Shown: positions 1 through 6,705 of the stretch, one piece after another
Layout of the letters: the number at the start of each line of letters is the position of its first letter
How positions within the stretch are numbered: the stretch's first letter is position 1
From: Vallitalea sp.
GTDB lineage: Bacteria > Bacillota > Clostridia > Lachnospirales > Vallitaleaceae
Length of the DNA stretch: 55,572 nt
Direction: 5' to 3'
NCBI GenBank assembly: GCA_025210235.1
Contig: JAOASG010000052.1
Coordinates: 1 to 55,572, forward strand
The notes under the pieces: generated by a model
Databases searched by the model: none
What the model saw: the letters and a program-made list of their open reading frames with translations, nothing else
What the model was told of the DNA's origin: nothing
Program-made: the position numbers and the translations under genes

Positions 1-109
1 CAAATCCATATACTAATTTACATGTATCTCCATGACGTTCTGTAACTCTCTTGAATGCTTTCCCAGGTGCTCCAATGCCTGCAAAATATTCTGCATATGT
101 ATAATCCAT
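1..109 (-). CDS. DNA (cytosine-5-)methyltransferase, N-terminal fragment cut by the window edge
   Basis: The leftmost bases read on the minus strand begin with ATG at 109-107 behind an AGAGGTG ribosome site. They encode MDYTYAEYFAGIGAPGKAFK and about sixteen further residues before the edge. FAGIGA is motif I, the S-adenosylmethionine-binding loop, of C5 cytosine methyltransferases, and its position right at the N-terminus is normal for phage Dcm-like enzymes. It is the most downstream visible gene of the leftward early phage operon. A phage methyltransferase here would typically protect phage DNA from host restriction. The catalytic PCQ motif lies outside the window, so activity cannot be judged. 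Confidence 0.72.
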   Translation of the reverse strand, partial: MDYTYAEYFAGIGAPGKAFKRVTERHGDTCKLVYGF

Positions 110-133
110 ATTTCACCTCTATCCGTACAAAAC

Positions 134-430
134 TTAGTTTTTGTCCATGTTACTATCTAGCAATCTATTGATTTCTTTTAGATCCTTTACAACATCTGCA
201 ACACTTACTTTTGTTTCTATTGCCATAGTCTTAATTCTTTTACCGTAACTTATATATACTTCTTTGTTAGGTTCTTGGCTTATCTTTTCCAACATTTCTT
301 GCATTAGCCTGTAGATATACAACCTTGCTTCGTTTTCTTGTGTTTTATAACGCTTGTATTCCTTTTGTTGCTTTTCTACTGCATATACATATTTAACACC
401 TATCTTCGCAAGTTTCTCTCTTATATCCAC
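134..430 (-). CDS. Phage protein of unknown function, 98 aa
   Basis: A small, basic, mostly helical protein that I do not recognise. It starts at GTG 430 with GAGAGGG six bases upstream and begins only two bases after the stop of the DnaD-like gene, so it is co-translated with it. The N-terminal half (residues 10-55) is rich in K, E, Q and Y, with a helical, possibly coiled-coil look. The C-terminal half ends in a DVVKDLKEINRLL helix. There is no signal peptide, membrane segment or cysteine motif. Its place between the replication-initiation gene and the methyltransferase suggests an accessory role in early phage DNA metabolism, but that is only position. Confidence 0.6.
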   Translation of the reverse strand: MDIREKLAKIGVKYVYAVEKQQKEYKRYKTQENEARLYIYRLMQEMLEKISQEPNKEVYISYGKRIKTMAIETKVSVADVVKDLKEINRLLDSNMDKN

Positions 431-432
431 GC

Positions 433-1254
433 TTAACCCTCTCTTCCGTTAACCATATTCATTGCTTTCATTTCTATTGCTTCAAAGTCATAAGTCCGTT
501 GTTCGTAATTAATGAATTTTGATTGTTTGGTGCTTTTATTTTTGCTATTACTATACCTTTTTTCTTGTTCTTCTTTACGTTTTATATCAGCATCTATTAT
601 TTGCTGCTTGGTCTTATATCCATTGCTTAACCAAGATTTTAAAATAGTTTCTATGTAAGCATAAGAACGTTTATTATTTTCTACAGATTTATCAATAGCT
701 AACCTAACAAGTTCTTCTCCTAAGATATCAATATAGCTATTTAATTTTTCAATAATTATAGGTGAAACAAGTTGCCCCATATTTTGTTCAAAGTATTTGT
801 ATATGTCAGCTTCCCCTATAGTAATAATAGTATTATTATTCTTTACATTCTTGTTTGTGTCTTGCAGTGGTTTCGCAGTGGTTTCGCAGTGGTTCTCTTG
901 TAGTTTTTCTGTGGTTTTTGTATCTTGGTATTTGCTGTAATTTACAATACTTATGGTGGTTTTTTTACGGTCTGCTTTTTTAACTATCATATTGTCATTT
1001 TCTAATAATTTTAAAAAATTTCTAGTTTTAGTTTTTGACCATCCCCAACGAGCAGCAAGTTTTAATTCACTTGTTACAAAATCCCCTCTTTTAACTTCCA
1101 TAATCTCGGTACCTAATGGGAATTTTTTATTTTTGTGATTAGCTGATAATATTAAATCCAACCAGGCTGAACGTTTGTCAAATGGCTTTTCACTCCATAA
1201 CCAATGGTCCTGGATGTCTCTATATGTTTTTATCCAGCCTTTTGAATTTTCCAT
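433..1254 (-). CDS. DnaD-like phage replisome organizer
   Basis: About 273 residues. The N-terminus (GWIKTYRDIQDHWLWSEKPF) and the following winged-helix segment (ELKLAARWGWSKTKTRNFL, near residues 65-85) are the hallmark of phage replication-initiation proteins that place primosomes at the phage origin. The segment around residues 150-215 (ADIYKYFEQNMGQLVSP, ending ILKSWLSNGYKT) is a DnaD C-terminal domain, which binds DNA and recruits helicase loader. I chose ATG 1254 because GGGAG lies eight bases upstream. A GTG three codons earlier is in frame but abuts the same ribosome site. The gene overlaps nothing and follows the RecU-like gene directly. No helicase loader is visible; it may lie beyond the left edge or come from the host. 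Confidence 0.82.
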   Translation of the reverse strand: MENSKGWIKTYRDIQDHWLWSEKPFDKRSAWLDLILSANHKNKKFPLGTEIMEVKRGDFVTSELKLAARWGWSKTKTRNFLKLLENDNMIVKKADRKKTTISIVNYSKYQDTKTTEKLQENHCETTAKPLQDTNKNVKNNNTIITIGEADIYKYFEQNMGQLVSPIIIEKLNSYIDILGEELVRLAIDKSVENNKRSYAYIETILKSWLSNGYKTKQQIIDADIKRKEEQEKRYSNSKNKSTKQSKFINYEQRTYDFEAIEMKAMNMVNGREG

Positions 1255-1259
1255 TGTTA

Positions 1260-1757
1260 TCACTCCCGAATTAATCTAAATTCATTTATAAAATCTTGGA
1301 CATTATAACGGTAATTCTTAACTAATTTACGTTGTTGAATTAATACCCCATTATCTCTAACCCAATCTATTGGAAAACTCTTCCTATCAGCTGTATCTAT
1401 GTAATTTTTTATAGTTATAACATCCAAATAATATGTTTCTTCGTGTTCTCTAAAATTAAAGATAAATCCTGCGATAATATTTTTATGTGGACTTGCTTTT
1501 AAAAGCTGATCTATTTGCGTTTTTCTTATCATGCTGAATGGTACAGATTTTTTCTTGGTGCTCTTTAGTTCTAATAAAAACAGTCTATTACCTTTATATA
1601 GCAGACAATCACATATGTTATATTGTTGAAACCTCACGTTTTCGTTCTTTTGTCCGTTAAAATTTGCTGTTCCGTCCCTAAACCTATAATAAAATACCTC
1701 TTTTGGTATAGAAGCCTTAAAATCATCTTCAAATTGCTTTCCTGCATTCTTTGCCAT
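1260..1757 (-). CDS. RecU-like Holliday junction resolvase (phage type)
   Basis: 165 residues, the usual size for phage RecU homologues. It starts MAKNAGKQFEDDFKASIP, the conserved N-terminal helix of the family. The PD-(D/E)xK nuclease core follows: the acidic residue in CDCLLYKG near residue 50, then LFLLELKSTKK near residue 60 with the E-x-K pair, and KTQIDQLLKAS as the RecU helix. It would cut four-way junctions made during phage recombination and replication. It starts at ATG 1757 with GGAGG seven bases upstream. It lies between an unknown gene and the DnaD-like gene in a tightly packed operon, beside the Rad52-like and HNH proteins with which it forms a recombination module. Confidence 0.85.
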   Translation of the reverse strand: MAKNAGKQFEDDFKASIPKEVFYYRFRDGTANFNGQKNENVRFQQYNICDCLLYKGNRLFLLELKSTKKKSVPFSMIRKTQIDQLLKASPHKNIIAGFIFNFREHEETYYLDVITIKNYIDTADRKSFPIDWVRDNGVLIQQRKLVKNYRYNVQDFINEFRLIRE

Positions 1758-1759
1758 GT

Positions 1760-2329
1760 TTATACCTCCAAGTCATATGGTTTTGCTAAAAACTTATTAA
1801 TTTCTTTTACCTTTACAGGCATAATTAATACAGCCATATGGTTGTTAGTATCATATAATGCTCCTGTTTCTGTAATCATAAACTCATTAACATTATTAAC
1901 CAGATTGATTTGAGTACTGTTGTAAAAATGGTACGAACCATCATAATAGACATTTAGTAATGTTTCTCCTTTTGTCAAACATAAGCCTGTACGTTTTATT
2001 GGATTTAGACTAATACACTGTAATAATTTACTTATACCCTCAATATTTAACTGGATAAGGTTAGCATTTTTTGTAAGTGCTTTGTTGATTTCTGGTGGCT
2101 CCATGAAATGATAAAATAACGCTCTTTCGCACTTCAGTAATTTTTCTTTTTCTGTTGTTTCATAACAACCGTATAAACTACTCTTTTCATCCGTTAAAGA
2201 ATCATGACGAGGAATTTTTACTATAGTACTACCCTCAGTTATATAATTAAATTCTTCGTCTCTTTCCCATGTTAAATGGTATTTACCTCTTTTATTTATC
2301 CATTTCTCTAACTCTTTAAGATTAAACAT
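1760..2329 (-). CDS. Phage protein of unknown function, 189 aa
   Basis: I do not recognise this protein. ATG 2329 has a strong GGAGGAATTAG leader, so the start is firm, and the stop is two bases before the RecU-like start. It has mixed alpha/beta composition with several aromatic residues (KYHLTWERDEEFNYI near the N-terminus, NVYYDGSYHFYNST near residue 130) and no membrane segment. The pattern ITEGSTIVKIPRHD and the later LIMPVKVKEI look like beta strands of a DNA-sliding-clamp or annealing fold, but this is impression only. Its position between the HNH nuclease and the resolvase suggests a role in phage DNA processing. Confidence 0.6.
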   Translation of the reverse strand: MFNLKELEKWINKRGKYHLTWERDEEFNYITEGSTIVKIPRHDSLTDEKSSLYGCYETTEKEKLLKCERALFYHFMEPPEINKALTKNANLIQLNIEGISKLLQCISLNPIKRTGLCLTKGETLLNVYYDGSYHFYNSTQINLVNNVNEFMITETGALYDTNNHMAVLIMPVKVKEINKFLAKPYDLEV

Positions 2330-2407
2330 CTAATTCCTCCTACAAATTCATTGCCCCTATAGCAAAACTTACTAATTTATCCAAATATGAAGCCATAGGG
2401 GCATGTT

Positions 2408-3103
2408 TTATAAAACTTCTTCGTGTACTTCTATTTCATCAACTTTATAGCCAAGTTGTTCTAATGTTTCATCATCAATCTTTATCCCATACACTTTGTG
2501 TTTATCGAAAAACGCTTTTTCTCCTATTGTATGGACAATATCATGGTATTCTCTGTTAACACATAAAAAGTATCTGCCACTATGTGATATTTTTTTACGA
2601 TTATTACCCATCCCTACTCTTGAACCAGTACAATGATGCAAGTCTCCGCGTTGTCCAGTAATACAACATTTTCTATTTGCTATACAGTAATACATAGCTC
2701 TATCTATATCATCAGTACGGTTAATAAGAGTATCAGTAAGTATAATTCCGTTCTTAATACAAAATTCAATAACGATATTAATTAATTCTCTTGCAGCTGT
2801 TACAGAACAATTACTAAGTGATATTTCTGTTTCTCCAGTTCTTGCCATATACTCACATTTGAAATAATCCTCTAAAGATTTAGTTGTATCTCCTGTTTCA
2901 TATGCTATATCACCTATAGTTGCATAGAATTTTTTGCGTTGTTCGTTCGTGATCTTCCTACCATCATTGAATCGCATTTCAACTAATACTTTTCCATCTT
3001 TAGAATACTTTTTTAGTTGTTGTATTTTCTCCGGTATTTCTACATGAAGAATTGTGTTTTCATCTTGATATTTGTACTTATCTATATATCCGTATTTCAA
3101 CAC
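2408..3103 (-). CDS. Phage HNH-type nuclease (HNHc_6 family)
   Basis: 231 residues. The N-terminal 100 residues include a VLVEMRFNDGRKITNEQRKKFY stretch reminiscent of phage NinB-like recombination proteins. The C-terminal part carries the nuclease signature: C in CCITGQRGDLHHC (residues about 150-162), then GMGNN, then LCVNREYHDIVHTIG near residue 190, which matches the metal-binding HNH pattern with LHH and H-D-I-V-H. This family is commonly annotated as putative HNHc nuclease in siphophages of Firmicutes, beside single-strand annealing proteins. The start is GTG 3103, which overlaps the end of the upstream 75-aa gene; GGTGG in that gene is the likely ribosome site. The 78 bases downstream (2330-2407) hold no clear gene. 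Confidence 0.75.
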   Translation of the reverse strand: MLKYGYIDKYKYQDENTILHVEIPEKIQQLKKYSKDGKVLVEMRFNDGRKITNEQRKKFYATIGDIAYETGDTTKSLEDYFKCEYMARTGETEISLSNCSVTAARELINIVIEFCIKNGIILTDTLINRTDDIDRAMYYCIANRKCCITGQRGDLHHCTGSRVGMGNNRKKISHSGRYFLCVNREYHDIVHTIGEKAFFDKHKVYGIKIDDETLEQLGYKVDEIEVHEEVL

Positions 3104-3331
3104 CTAGAACACCACCGTTCCTCTTGGTTCTAGCATATCTTTTTCTATTAAGTCCCACAAAAGCAAAAATACTTCTATGGGTTTTCTATTAACTTCCATT
3201 GCTATATCTAAGAGCGTCTTATCCTCTTTGTATAGCTTCTCTATTCGGTCTATTAATGCATAATCAAAACCGAAATCTATATCACCATCACACACTATGT
3301 ATAACTCTTTTGGATATTCTCTAGTTGCCAT
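3104..3331 (-). CDS. Small phage protein, possible helix-turn-helix, 75 aa
   Basis: 75 residues from ATG 3331 with AAGGTG upstream. Residues 25-60 (LIDRIEKLYKEDKTLLDIA followed by MEVNRKPIEVFLLL) have the spacing of a helix-turn-helix of the kind found in small phage regulators. The N-terminus is short and acidic. I cannot assign a family with certainty. Its stop is coupled to the start of the HNH nuclease gene, and it follows the Rad52-like gene by three bases, so it is made with the recombination proteins. Confidence 0.55.
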   Translation of the reverse strand: MATREYPKELYIVCDGDIDFGFDYALIDRIEKLYKEDKTLLDIAMEVNRKPIEVFLLLWDLIEKDMLEPRGTVVF

Positions 3332-3333
3332 AT

Positions 3334-3840
3334 TTACACCTTCTTACCCCACTTGAAGCGGATTTTATTGTCTTGATCTTTTATTCCTATTTGAGTTATT
3401 TCTCCGTCTTTTGTCTCAATATGGTAAACGTAAAATTTTACATTTGATTTAAGATAATATTTACCATTTTTTTGATTAACTTCATTAGCATTTAACTTAA
3501 TCCATATAAAAGGTGATGAATATAATTCTCTGCCAATGCCAAAATTGAAACACGCTCTCTTAAAACTATCAGATGCTTGACCTTTTTCTTTCTCGGTGTA
3601 ACTTTCTGTACCAACATCCTGTTTGCTTATCCATTGTTTCTTTGCTTCATCCCAAATTGATACAGTACAGAACAAGTTACCATTTACAACCGTATACTCT
3701 TTTTTCCATCCTGTAAGACCATACTCTTCATCTAATATTTTCATGTCGCACCTGGCGTCCTTGTATAATAACAAGGAACAACCAGTATCTTTTATTGTTT
3801 GTACTCTACACTGTATTTCATTAGCATTTAAGGTTCTCAT
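3334..3840 (-). CDS. Rad52-like phage single-strand annealing protein
   Basis: 168 residues. The central stretch GTESYTEKEKGQASDSFKRA followed by CFNFGIGRELYSSPFIW (residues 78-118) is the conserved core of phage Rad52/Rad22-type annealing proteins. The upstream GWKKEYTVVNGNLFCTVSIW is the matching beta-hairpin. Such proteins coat single strands and anneal homologous ends during phage recombination. The length fits the short phage forms, which lack the eukaryotic C-terminal tail. The start ATG 3840 lies inside the end of the 56-aa gene (20-base overlap), with AGGCGAG as a modest ribosome site, so translation is probably coupled. With the HNH, RecU-like and DnaD-like genes it forms the recombination and replication block. 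Confidence 0.82.
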   Translation of the reverse strand: MRTLNANEIQCRVQTIKDTGCSLLLYKDARCDMKILDEEYGLTGWKKEYTVVNGNLFCTVSIWDEAKKQWISKQDVGTESYTEKEKGQASDSFKRACFNFGIGRELYSSPFIWIKLNANEVNQKNGKYYLKSNVKFYVYHIETKDGEITQIGIKDQDNKIRFKWGKKV

Positions 3841-3991
3841 TTTCTCGCCTGCCTTTCTCTATCATTTCATCATATCTATGTTTCATTTCATCTTCTATTT
3901 CTTTTAATGATTTATAGTAATAATCAGCATTTTTCTTTGTTTCAACGTATTTTAGTAACAATTCCTCTGAAGTCATTTCTTTAACTGTCAT
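3821..3991 (-). CDS. Small charged helical phage protein, 56 aa
   Basis: An ORF of 56 codons from ATG 3991, with GGAGG eight bases upstream, to TAA at 3821. The product, beginning MTVKEMTSEELLLKYVETKK, is very rich in K, E, Y and M and is probably one long helix. It overlaps the gene above it by 11 bases and the Rad52-like gene below it by 20 bases, the pattern of translationally coupled phage genes. I do not recognise a family. The good ribosome site and the snug overlaps are why I call it real. Confidence 0.6.
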   Translation of the reverse strand: MTVKEMTSEELLLKYVETKKNADYYYKSLKEIEDEMKHRYDEMIEKGRRENENLKC

Positions 3992-4097
3992 TTCTCAATT
4001 CCTCCTGTTCCTGTAACCACTCTTCGTAAGAGAGAGGTTCTCTATCTTCTACAAAACATTTTTGTAAATAGACTTGATATTCTGTTCGTTTTGTCAT
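3981..4097 (-). CDS. Very small phage protein, 38 aa
   Basis: 38 codons from ATG 4097 (AAGGTGATT upstream) to TAA at 3981. The product starts MTKRTEYQVYLQKCFVEDRE and ends QEQEELRNDS; it is acidic and helical. It overlaps the next gene by 11 bases, whose ribosome site is inside its last codons. The function is unknown. Very small genes with this pattern are common in early operons of phages of Firmicutes. The call rests on ribosome site and coupling only. Confidence 0.5.
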   Translation of the reverse strand: MTKRTEYQVYLQKCFVEDREPLSYEEWLQEQEELRNDS

Positions 4098-4139
4098 ATA
4101 ATCACCTTATAATATTTATTTAAAAATCGTTTCTGAATA

Positions 4140-4466
4140 CTATTGGCGTAGTATTCTTTTTTTATATGCAGGATTGTCTACAAACTCAAATTCTAGTGTT
4201 TTACGCTCGTGATTGATATGTACTCTATGTAATGTATAATCGTTGTGATTATCGTAATCAACTATGCTGTAGTCCTCTATACCGTTTAATGCGTTTCTGC
4301 CGATAAAATTAGAATCAATATCGTGTAAGGTTAATGGTTCGTCTCCAGATGTTTCACACAAAATATTGCTTTCCTTTTCCAACTTCTTAACTGCATTAGA
4401 TAATTGATCTAGCGTTATGTTTTCTTCTTTTAACAGCTTTTCTACTGCTTTTTTGATATCTGACAC
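4140..4466 (-). CDS. Phage protein of unknown function, 108 aa
   Basis: Starts at GTG 4466 with AAGGAGG eight bases upstream, a near-ideal ribosome site that decides the start. The first 35 residues (SDIKKAVEKLLKEENITLDQ) are helical and the rest is acidic with several D and N residues (IEDYSIVDYDNHNDYTLHRV). There are no recognised domains, membrane segments or cysteine clusters. Its first 71 bases overlap the C-terminal codons of the 63-aa membrane protein in another frame. Confidence 0.55.
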   Translation of the reverse strand: MSDIKKAVEKLLKEENITLDQLSNAVKKLEKESNILCETSGDEPLTLHDIDSNFIGRNALNGIEDYSIVDYDNHNDYTLHRVHINHERKTLEFEFVDNPAYKKRILRQ

Positions 4467-4587
4467 GTCTTTTCCTCCTTTTCCAATAATGCTTAATATT
4501 AGTTGCGATAATACATATTACAAACTGCAAAAGTATACCTACAATTACAGACCAAAACACAAAGTACCAAATGATGCTAATTTCCAT
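4396..4587 (-). CDS. Small membrane protein with basic tail, 63 aa
   Basis: ATG 4587 has AGGAGGGAG directly upstream. Residues 5-28 (IIWYFVFWSVIVGILLQFVI) form one clear membrane helix. The rest is strongly basic (HYWKRRKRRVRYQKSSRK), so the tail should face the cytoplasm. It overlaps the start of the 108-aa gene by 71 bases in a different frame; the ribosome site of that gene encodes part of this tail, which may explain the lysine and arginine run. It could be a small phage membrane-active protein. The long overlap is a reason for caution. Confidence 0.5.
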   Translation of the reverse strand: MEISIIWYFVFWSVIVGILLQFVICIIATNIKHYWKRRKRRVRYQKSSRKAVKRRKHNARSII

Positions 4588-4596
4588 AACTCCCTC

Positions 4597-4953
4597 CTAT
4601 TCTTCTTCAAATGTCTCAATTTCCGATTCTAACTCCTCAATTTTTTCTTCTAATGTCTCAATCTCTAGTTCTGAACCTTGTACCTTTTCTTCTAGTTCTT
4701 CAATCTGTTCTTCTAGTTCAACTATCTTATCAATTAAATCCTCAAATGAGTGATAATGTAGCCACTCTCCATTCACAAATGTAACCTTCAAACAATTAGA
4801 ACCCATACAAACTTTTGTAGGAAGCCATTTTTCTTTTTCTTCTGTCCCACCATTATGCTTTTTATAGGTGTTCTCAAACAACTTTCTTGCATTGGATCCT
4901 AACTTGTTATAACCCTTAATTTTTGTAAAATCTATATCTATATAGTTAGACAT
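4597..4953 (-). CDS. Acidic coiled-coil phage protein, 118 aa
   Basis: I place the start at ATG 4953 (GGAATTGAGGAA upstream); a longer in-frame reading runs to 5106 but would cross the promoter of the opposite gene. Residues 40-75 contain a beta-rich LKVTFVNGEWLHYHSFEDL segment, as in small phage KTSC-like or WYL-like folds. Residues 75-118 are a glutamate-leucine coiled coil with a heptad rhythm (VELEEQIEELEEKVQGSE then further EELE repeats). The strongly acidic tail could mimic DNA or act as a dimerisation rod. Function unknown. Confidence 0.58.
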   Translation of the reverse strand: MSNYIDIDFTKIKGYNKLGSNARKLFENTYKKHNGGTEEKEKWLPTKVCMGSNCLKVTFVNGEWLHYHSFEDLIDKIVELEEQIEELEEKVQGSELEIETLEEKIEELESEIETFEEE

Positions 4954-5008
4954 TTCCTCAATTCCTTTCCTAATGTATCTTTTTGTGCACAATTTTGTCG
5001 TGTATTTC

Positions 5009-5037
5009 TTGTGACATTCAATATCATATGGTATAAT
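5009..5037 (+). promoter_or_regulatory. Consensus promoter for the opposed accessory gene
   Basis: TTGTGA at 5009-5014, a 17-base spacer and TATAAT at 5032-5037 on the plus strand, 34 bases before ATG 5071. It drives transcription against the leftward early operon, so the downstream gene can be expressed when the early operon is silent. Confidence 0.75.
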
Positions 5038-5070
5038 TTTTATATAATTGTCGAAATTGAGAGGTATATT

Positions 5071-5646
5071 ATGGAATATAGTGAATGTAAAAATATTAAC
5101 CTTCAATCACCACTAGATATTACAAAAAATTTTATTATAAATTTTATTAATGTAATTAATAATCGCTTTAACCTAATAGGTTCATTTGTAGTGGAAATTC
5201 GTACTAGTTCTAAACAGTACTATAAATATAAATCTGTTGATGATTTAATAGAAAATTTACCACATAATATTAAAATTAAAGATAGTAAGTTTTACTTTTT
5301 TATATTCGAGAATAAAGATGATGTTTTGCGTTGTGATAAGCTAATTTGTATTCGTTTTGAAGATAATATCAATATTGATGTTACTCACAATAATCAAGTA
5401 TTAGCACAAAACTACTTACACGAGGTTTTCTCCCTAACAAATGATTATATTAATAATACTGATATGCCAACCAATGAAAATACTGAAAATGATAAAAGTG
5501 GCAAAAGTCAAGTTTTCTTCACATCTTCTAAAGAAGAGCGGAAACACCAATCTAAATCCAATAGATTGAATATAATAATAACTCTAACATGCAGTATTAT
5601 TTCAGCTGTACTAGGGGCAATACTAACCAAGATTTTTGGTAATTAA
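5071..5646 (+). CDS. Membrane-anchored prophage accessory protein (candidate lysogenic conversion gene)
   Basis: 191 residues from ATG 5071, with GAGAGG seven bases upstream and a consensus promoter at 5009-5037. The N-terminal 130 residues look like a folded cytoplasmic domain (alternating strands such as SFVVEIRTSSKQYYKY and KFYFFIFENKDD). They are followed by a polar linker (about residues 130-165, rich in N, T, S, K) and one C-terminal membrane helix (IIITLTCSIISAVLGAILTK), so it should be tail-anchored. It is the only plus-strand gene inside the leftward early block, which is typical of moron genes expressed in the lysogen. I recognise no family. Superinfection exclusion or host defence is a reasonable guess, not shown. 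Confidence 0.7.
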   Translation: MEYSECKNINLQSPLDITKNFIINFINVINNRFNLIGSFVVEIRTSSKQYYKYKSVDDLIENLPHNIKIKDSKFYFFIFENKDDVLRCDKLICIRFEDNINIDVTHNNQVLAQNYLHEVFSLTNDYINNTDMPTNENTENDKSGKSQVFFTSSKEERKHQSKSNRLNIIITLTCSIISAVLGAILTKIFGN

Positions 5647-5763
5647 CATTGCAATCATTACCCCAAGGCTACCTAACGCAAATCCTACCAAAGCACTTAT
5701 TATAGGAGCATACTTCCATGGAATATGTATGTAATTTTTGTCTGTATATATTACTTTTTTCAT
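5623..5763 (-). CDS. Small membrane protein, 46 aa
   Basis: 46 codons from ATG 5763, with AGGAGG five bases upstream, to TAG at 5623. The sequence starts MKKVIYTDKNYIHIPWKYAP, followed by one hydrophobic helix (IISALVGFALGSLGVMIAML) and a short ITKNLG tail. It overlaps the 3' end of the opposed accessory gene by 24 bases, tail to tail, so the two transcripts are mutually antisense at their ends. It sits directly after the antirepressor gene in the leftward operon. The ribosome site is excellent. The function is unknown. Confidence 0.62.
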   Translation of the reverse strand: MKKVIYTDKNYIHIPWKYAPIISALVGFALGSLGVMIAMLITKNLG

Positions 5764-5772
5764 CTTTACCTC

Positions 5773-6543
5773 CTATGCATTCTCTTCTAATAACCGATTT
5801 ATAATGTAAGCTTGTCCTTTACCAGTAACCATTGTTGTCCTATGGGTAAATACACCCTTAGATGTTTCTTTTGTTCCCTCTGCTACTTCAAAATAACCCC
5901 TATCAACATATCTTTGGTCGGGTTCTGTTCCTTTCTTTAGAATCAATCCCCATTCTCTTAATTTGTCATATAGTCTATTTTGACCGATTTTAATACCTTG
6001 CTTAGATGCAAGTTTAGCAACTTCTCTAACAAGCATAGTATTTTTTGATTTAGCTACTTGTTTAGCAAATCTATACGCTGGTTGCAGTTGTTGTACTTGA
6101 TGTTCAGCTTGTACCCTTTTAGCTTTTTCTTCTTTAAGGTTAGTTGCTAATTTGATTAAGAAGTCGGGGTCTTTTAATGCTTCCTCTATAGTGTTATCTG
6201 TCATGTATGCTCCATGCTTACGGATAGATGGTAGCACTTCATCAGTCACCCAGTCTTGAAACTTTTCGGCATTAGGTTTTTTGCTTTTGAATATTAGTTT
6301 ATATACTCCGCTTTCTGTTAGAAAGTTTTCGCCTGTATTATGTAATTTTCTAAAGTCAGTATTATTGACATTAGAATTCTTTAGCTTTATTACCTGTTTG
6401 TTATTCATGCTTGATATTGCCATTCTAACGGCACTATCTGTTAATTCTAAACACATTCCAACATGATAGGGATTAAATAAAACTTCTTCTCCATGCTCAA
6501 ATACTTCTACGTTATTACCTTCAAACATCATCACGTTATGCAT
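5773..6543 (-). CDS. Phage antirepressor, BRO-N plus KilAC domains
   Basis: 256 residues. The N-terminal part (FNPYHVGMCLELTDSAVRMA, NFLTESGVYKLIFKSKKPNA, WVTDEVLPSIRKHGAY; residues 20-115) is a BRO-N domain. After a linker with a coiled region (EEKAKRVQAEHQVQQL), residues 150-250 (LVREVAKLASKQGIKIGQNR, LYDKLREWGLILK, TTMVTGKGQAYIINRLL) form a KilAC domain. This architecture is the standard antirepressor of temperate phages of Firmicutes and promotes lytic growth by counteracting the repressor. It starts at ATG 6543 with GGAATG upstream. A repressor-type operator at 6682-6700 lies just before its small partner gene, so it may be under separate control. Confidence 0.9.
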   Translation of the reverse strand: MHNVMMFEGNNVEVFEHGEEVLFNPYHVGMCLELTDSAVRMAISSMNNKQVIKLKNSNVNNTDFRKLHNTGENFLTESGVYKLIFKSKKPNAEKFQDWVTDEVLPSIRKHGAYMTDNTIEEALKDPDFLIKLATNLKEEKAKRVQAEHQVQQLQPAYRFAKQVAKSKNTMLVREVAKLASKQGIKIGQNRLYDKLREWGLILKKGTEPDQRYVDRGYFEVAEGTKETSKGVFTHRTTMVTGKGQAYIINRLLEENA

Positions 6544-6547
6544 TTAA

Positions 6548-6655
6548 TCATTCCTTTCTTTTATGTTTTTCTTTTTCTTTTTCTTCAAGTGACAACTCTC
6601 TTAGAAATGCGTCTCCGAATACTTCGGTTAAAACCTGTATTTGTTCACTTGTCAA
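6548..6655 (-). CDS. Small acidic and lysine-rich phage peptide, 35 aa
   Basis: 35 codons from TTG 6655, with AAGGAGGG upstream, to TGA at 6548. The product starts MTSEQIQVLTEVFGDAFLRE and ends in a charged LEEKEKEKHKRKE tail. Its last codons contain the AAAGGAATG ribosome site of the antirepressor gene, five bases further on, so the two are probably coupled. No family is recognised. The non-ATG start makes it uncertain, but the ribosome site is one of the best in the operon. Confidence 0.5.
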   Translation of the reverse strand: MTSEQIQVLTEVFGDAFLRELSLEEKEKEKHKRKE

Positions 6656-6681
6656 TTCAATATCCCTCCTTGATTATTTTT

Positions 6682-6700
6682 ATATCTCATTTTGCGATAT
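6682..6700. promoter_or_regulatory. Repressor operator, copy 1 (before the antirepressor unit)
   Basis: ATATCTCATTTTGCGATAT, a 19-bp imperfect palindrome between the Cro-like gene and the small gene leading to the antirepressor. It matches the palindromes at 6977-6995 and 7102-7120 (consensus ATATCTCANTTNGTGATAT). Confidence 0.65.
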
Positions 6701-6705
6701 ATTAA

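Noticed and set aside
953..1138. Plus-strand open frame inside the DnaD-like gene
   Set aside because: It has no ribosome site and lies wholly in a gene with clear family motifs on the other strand. Similar shadows inside eno, pgk, gap, rnr, the permeases and pheT were dropped for the same reason.
4571..4753. Serine-rich plus-strand frame opposite the coiled-coil gene
   Set aside because: Its low-complexity serine repeats are the mirror image of the GAA/TCT-rich coiled coil on the minus strand.
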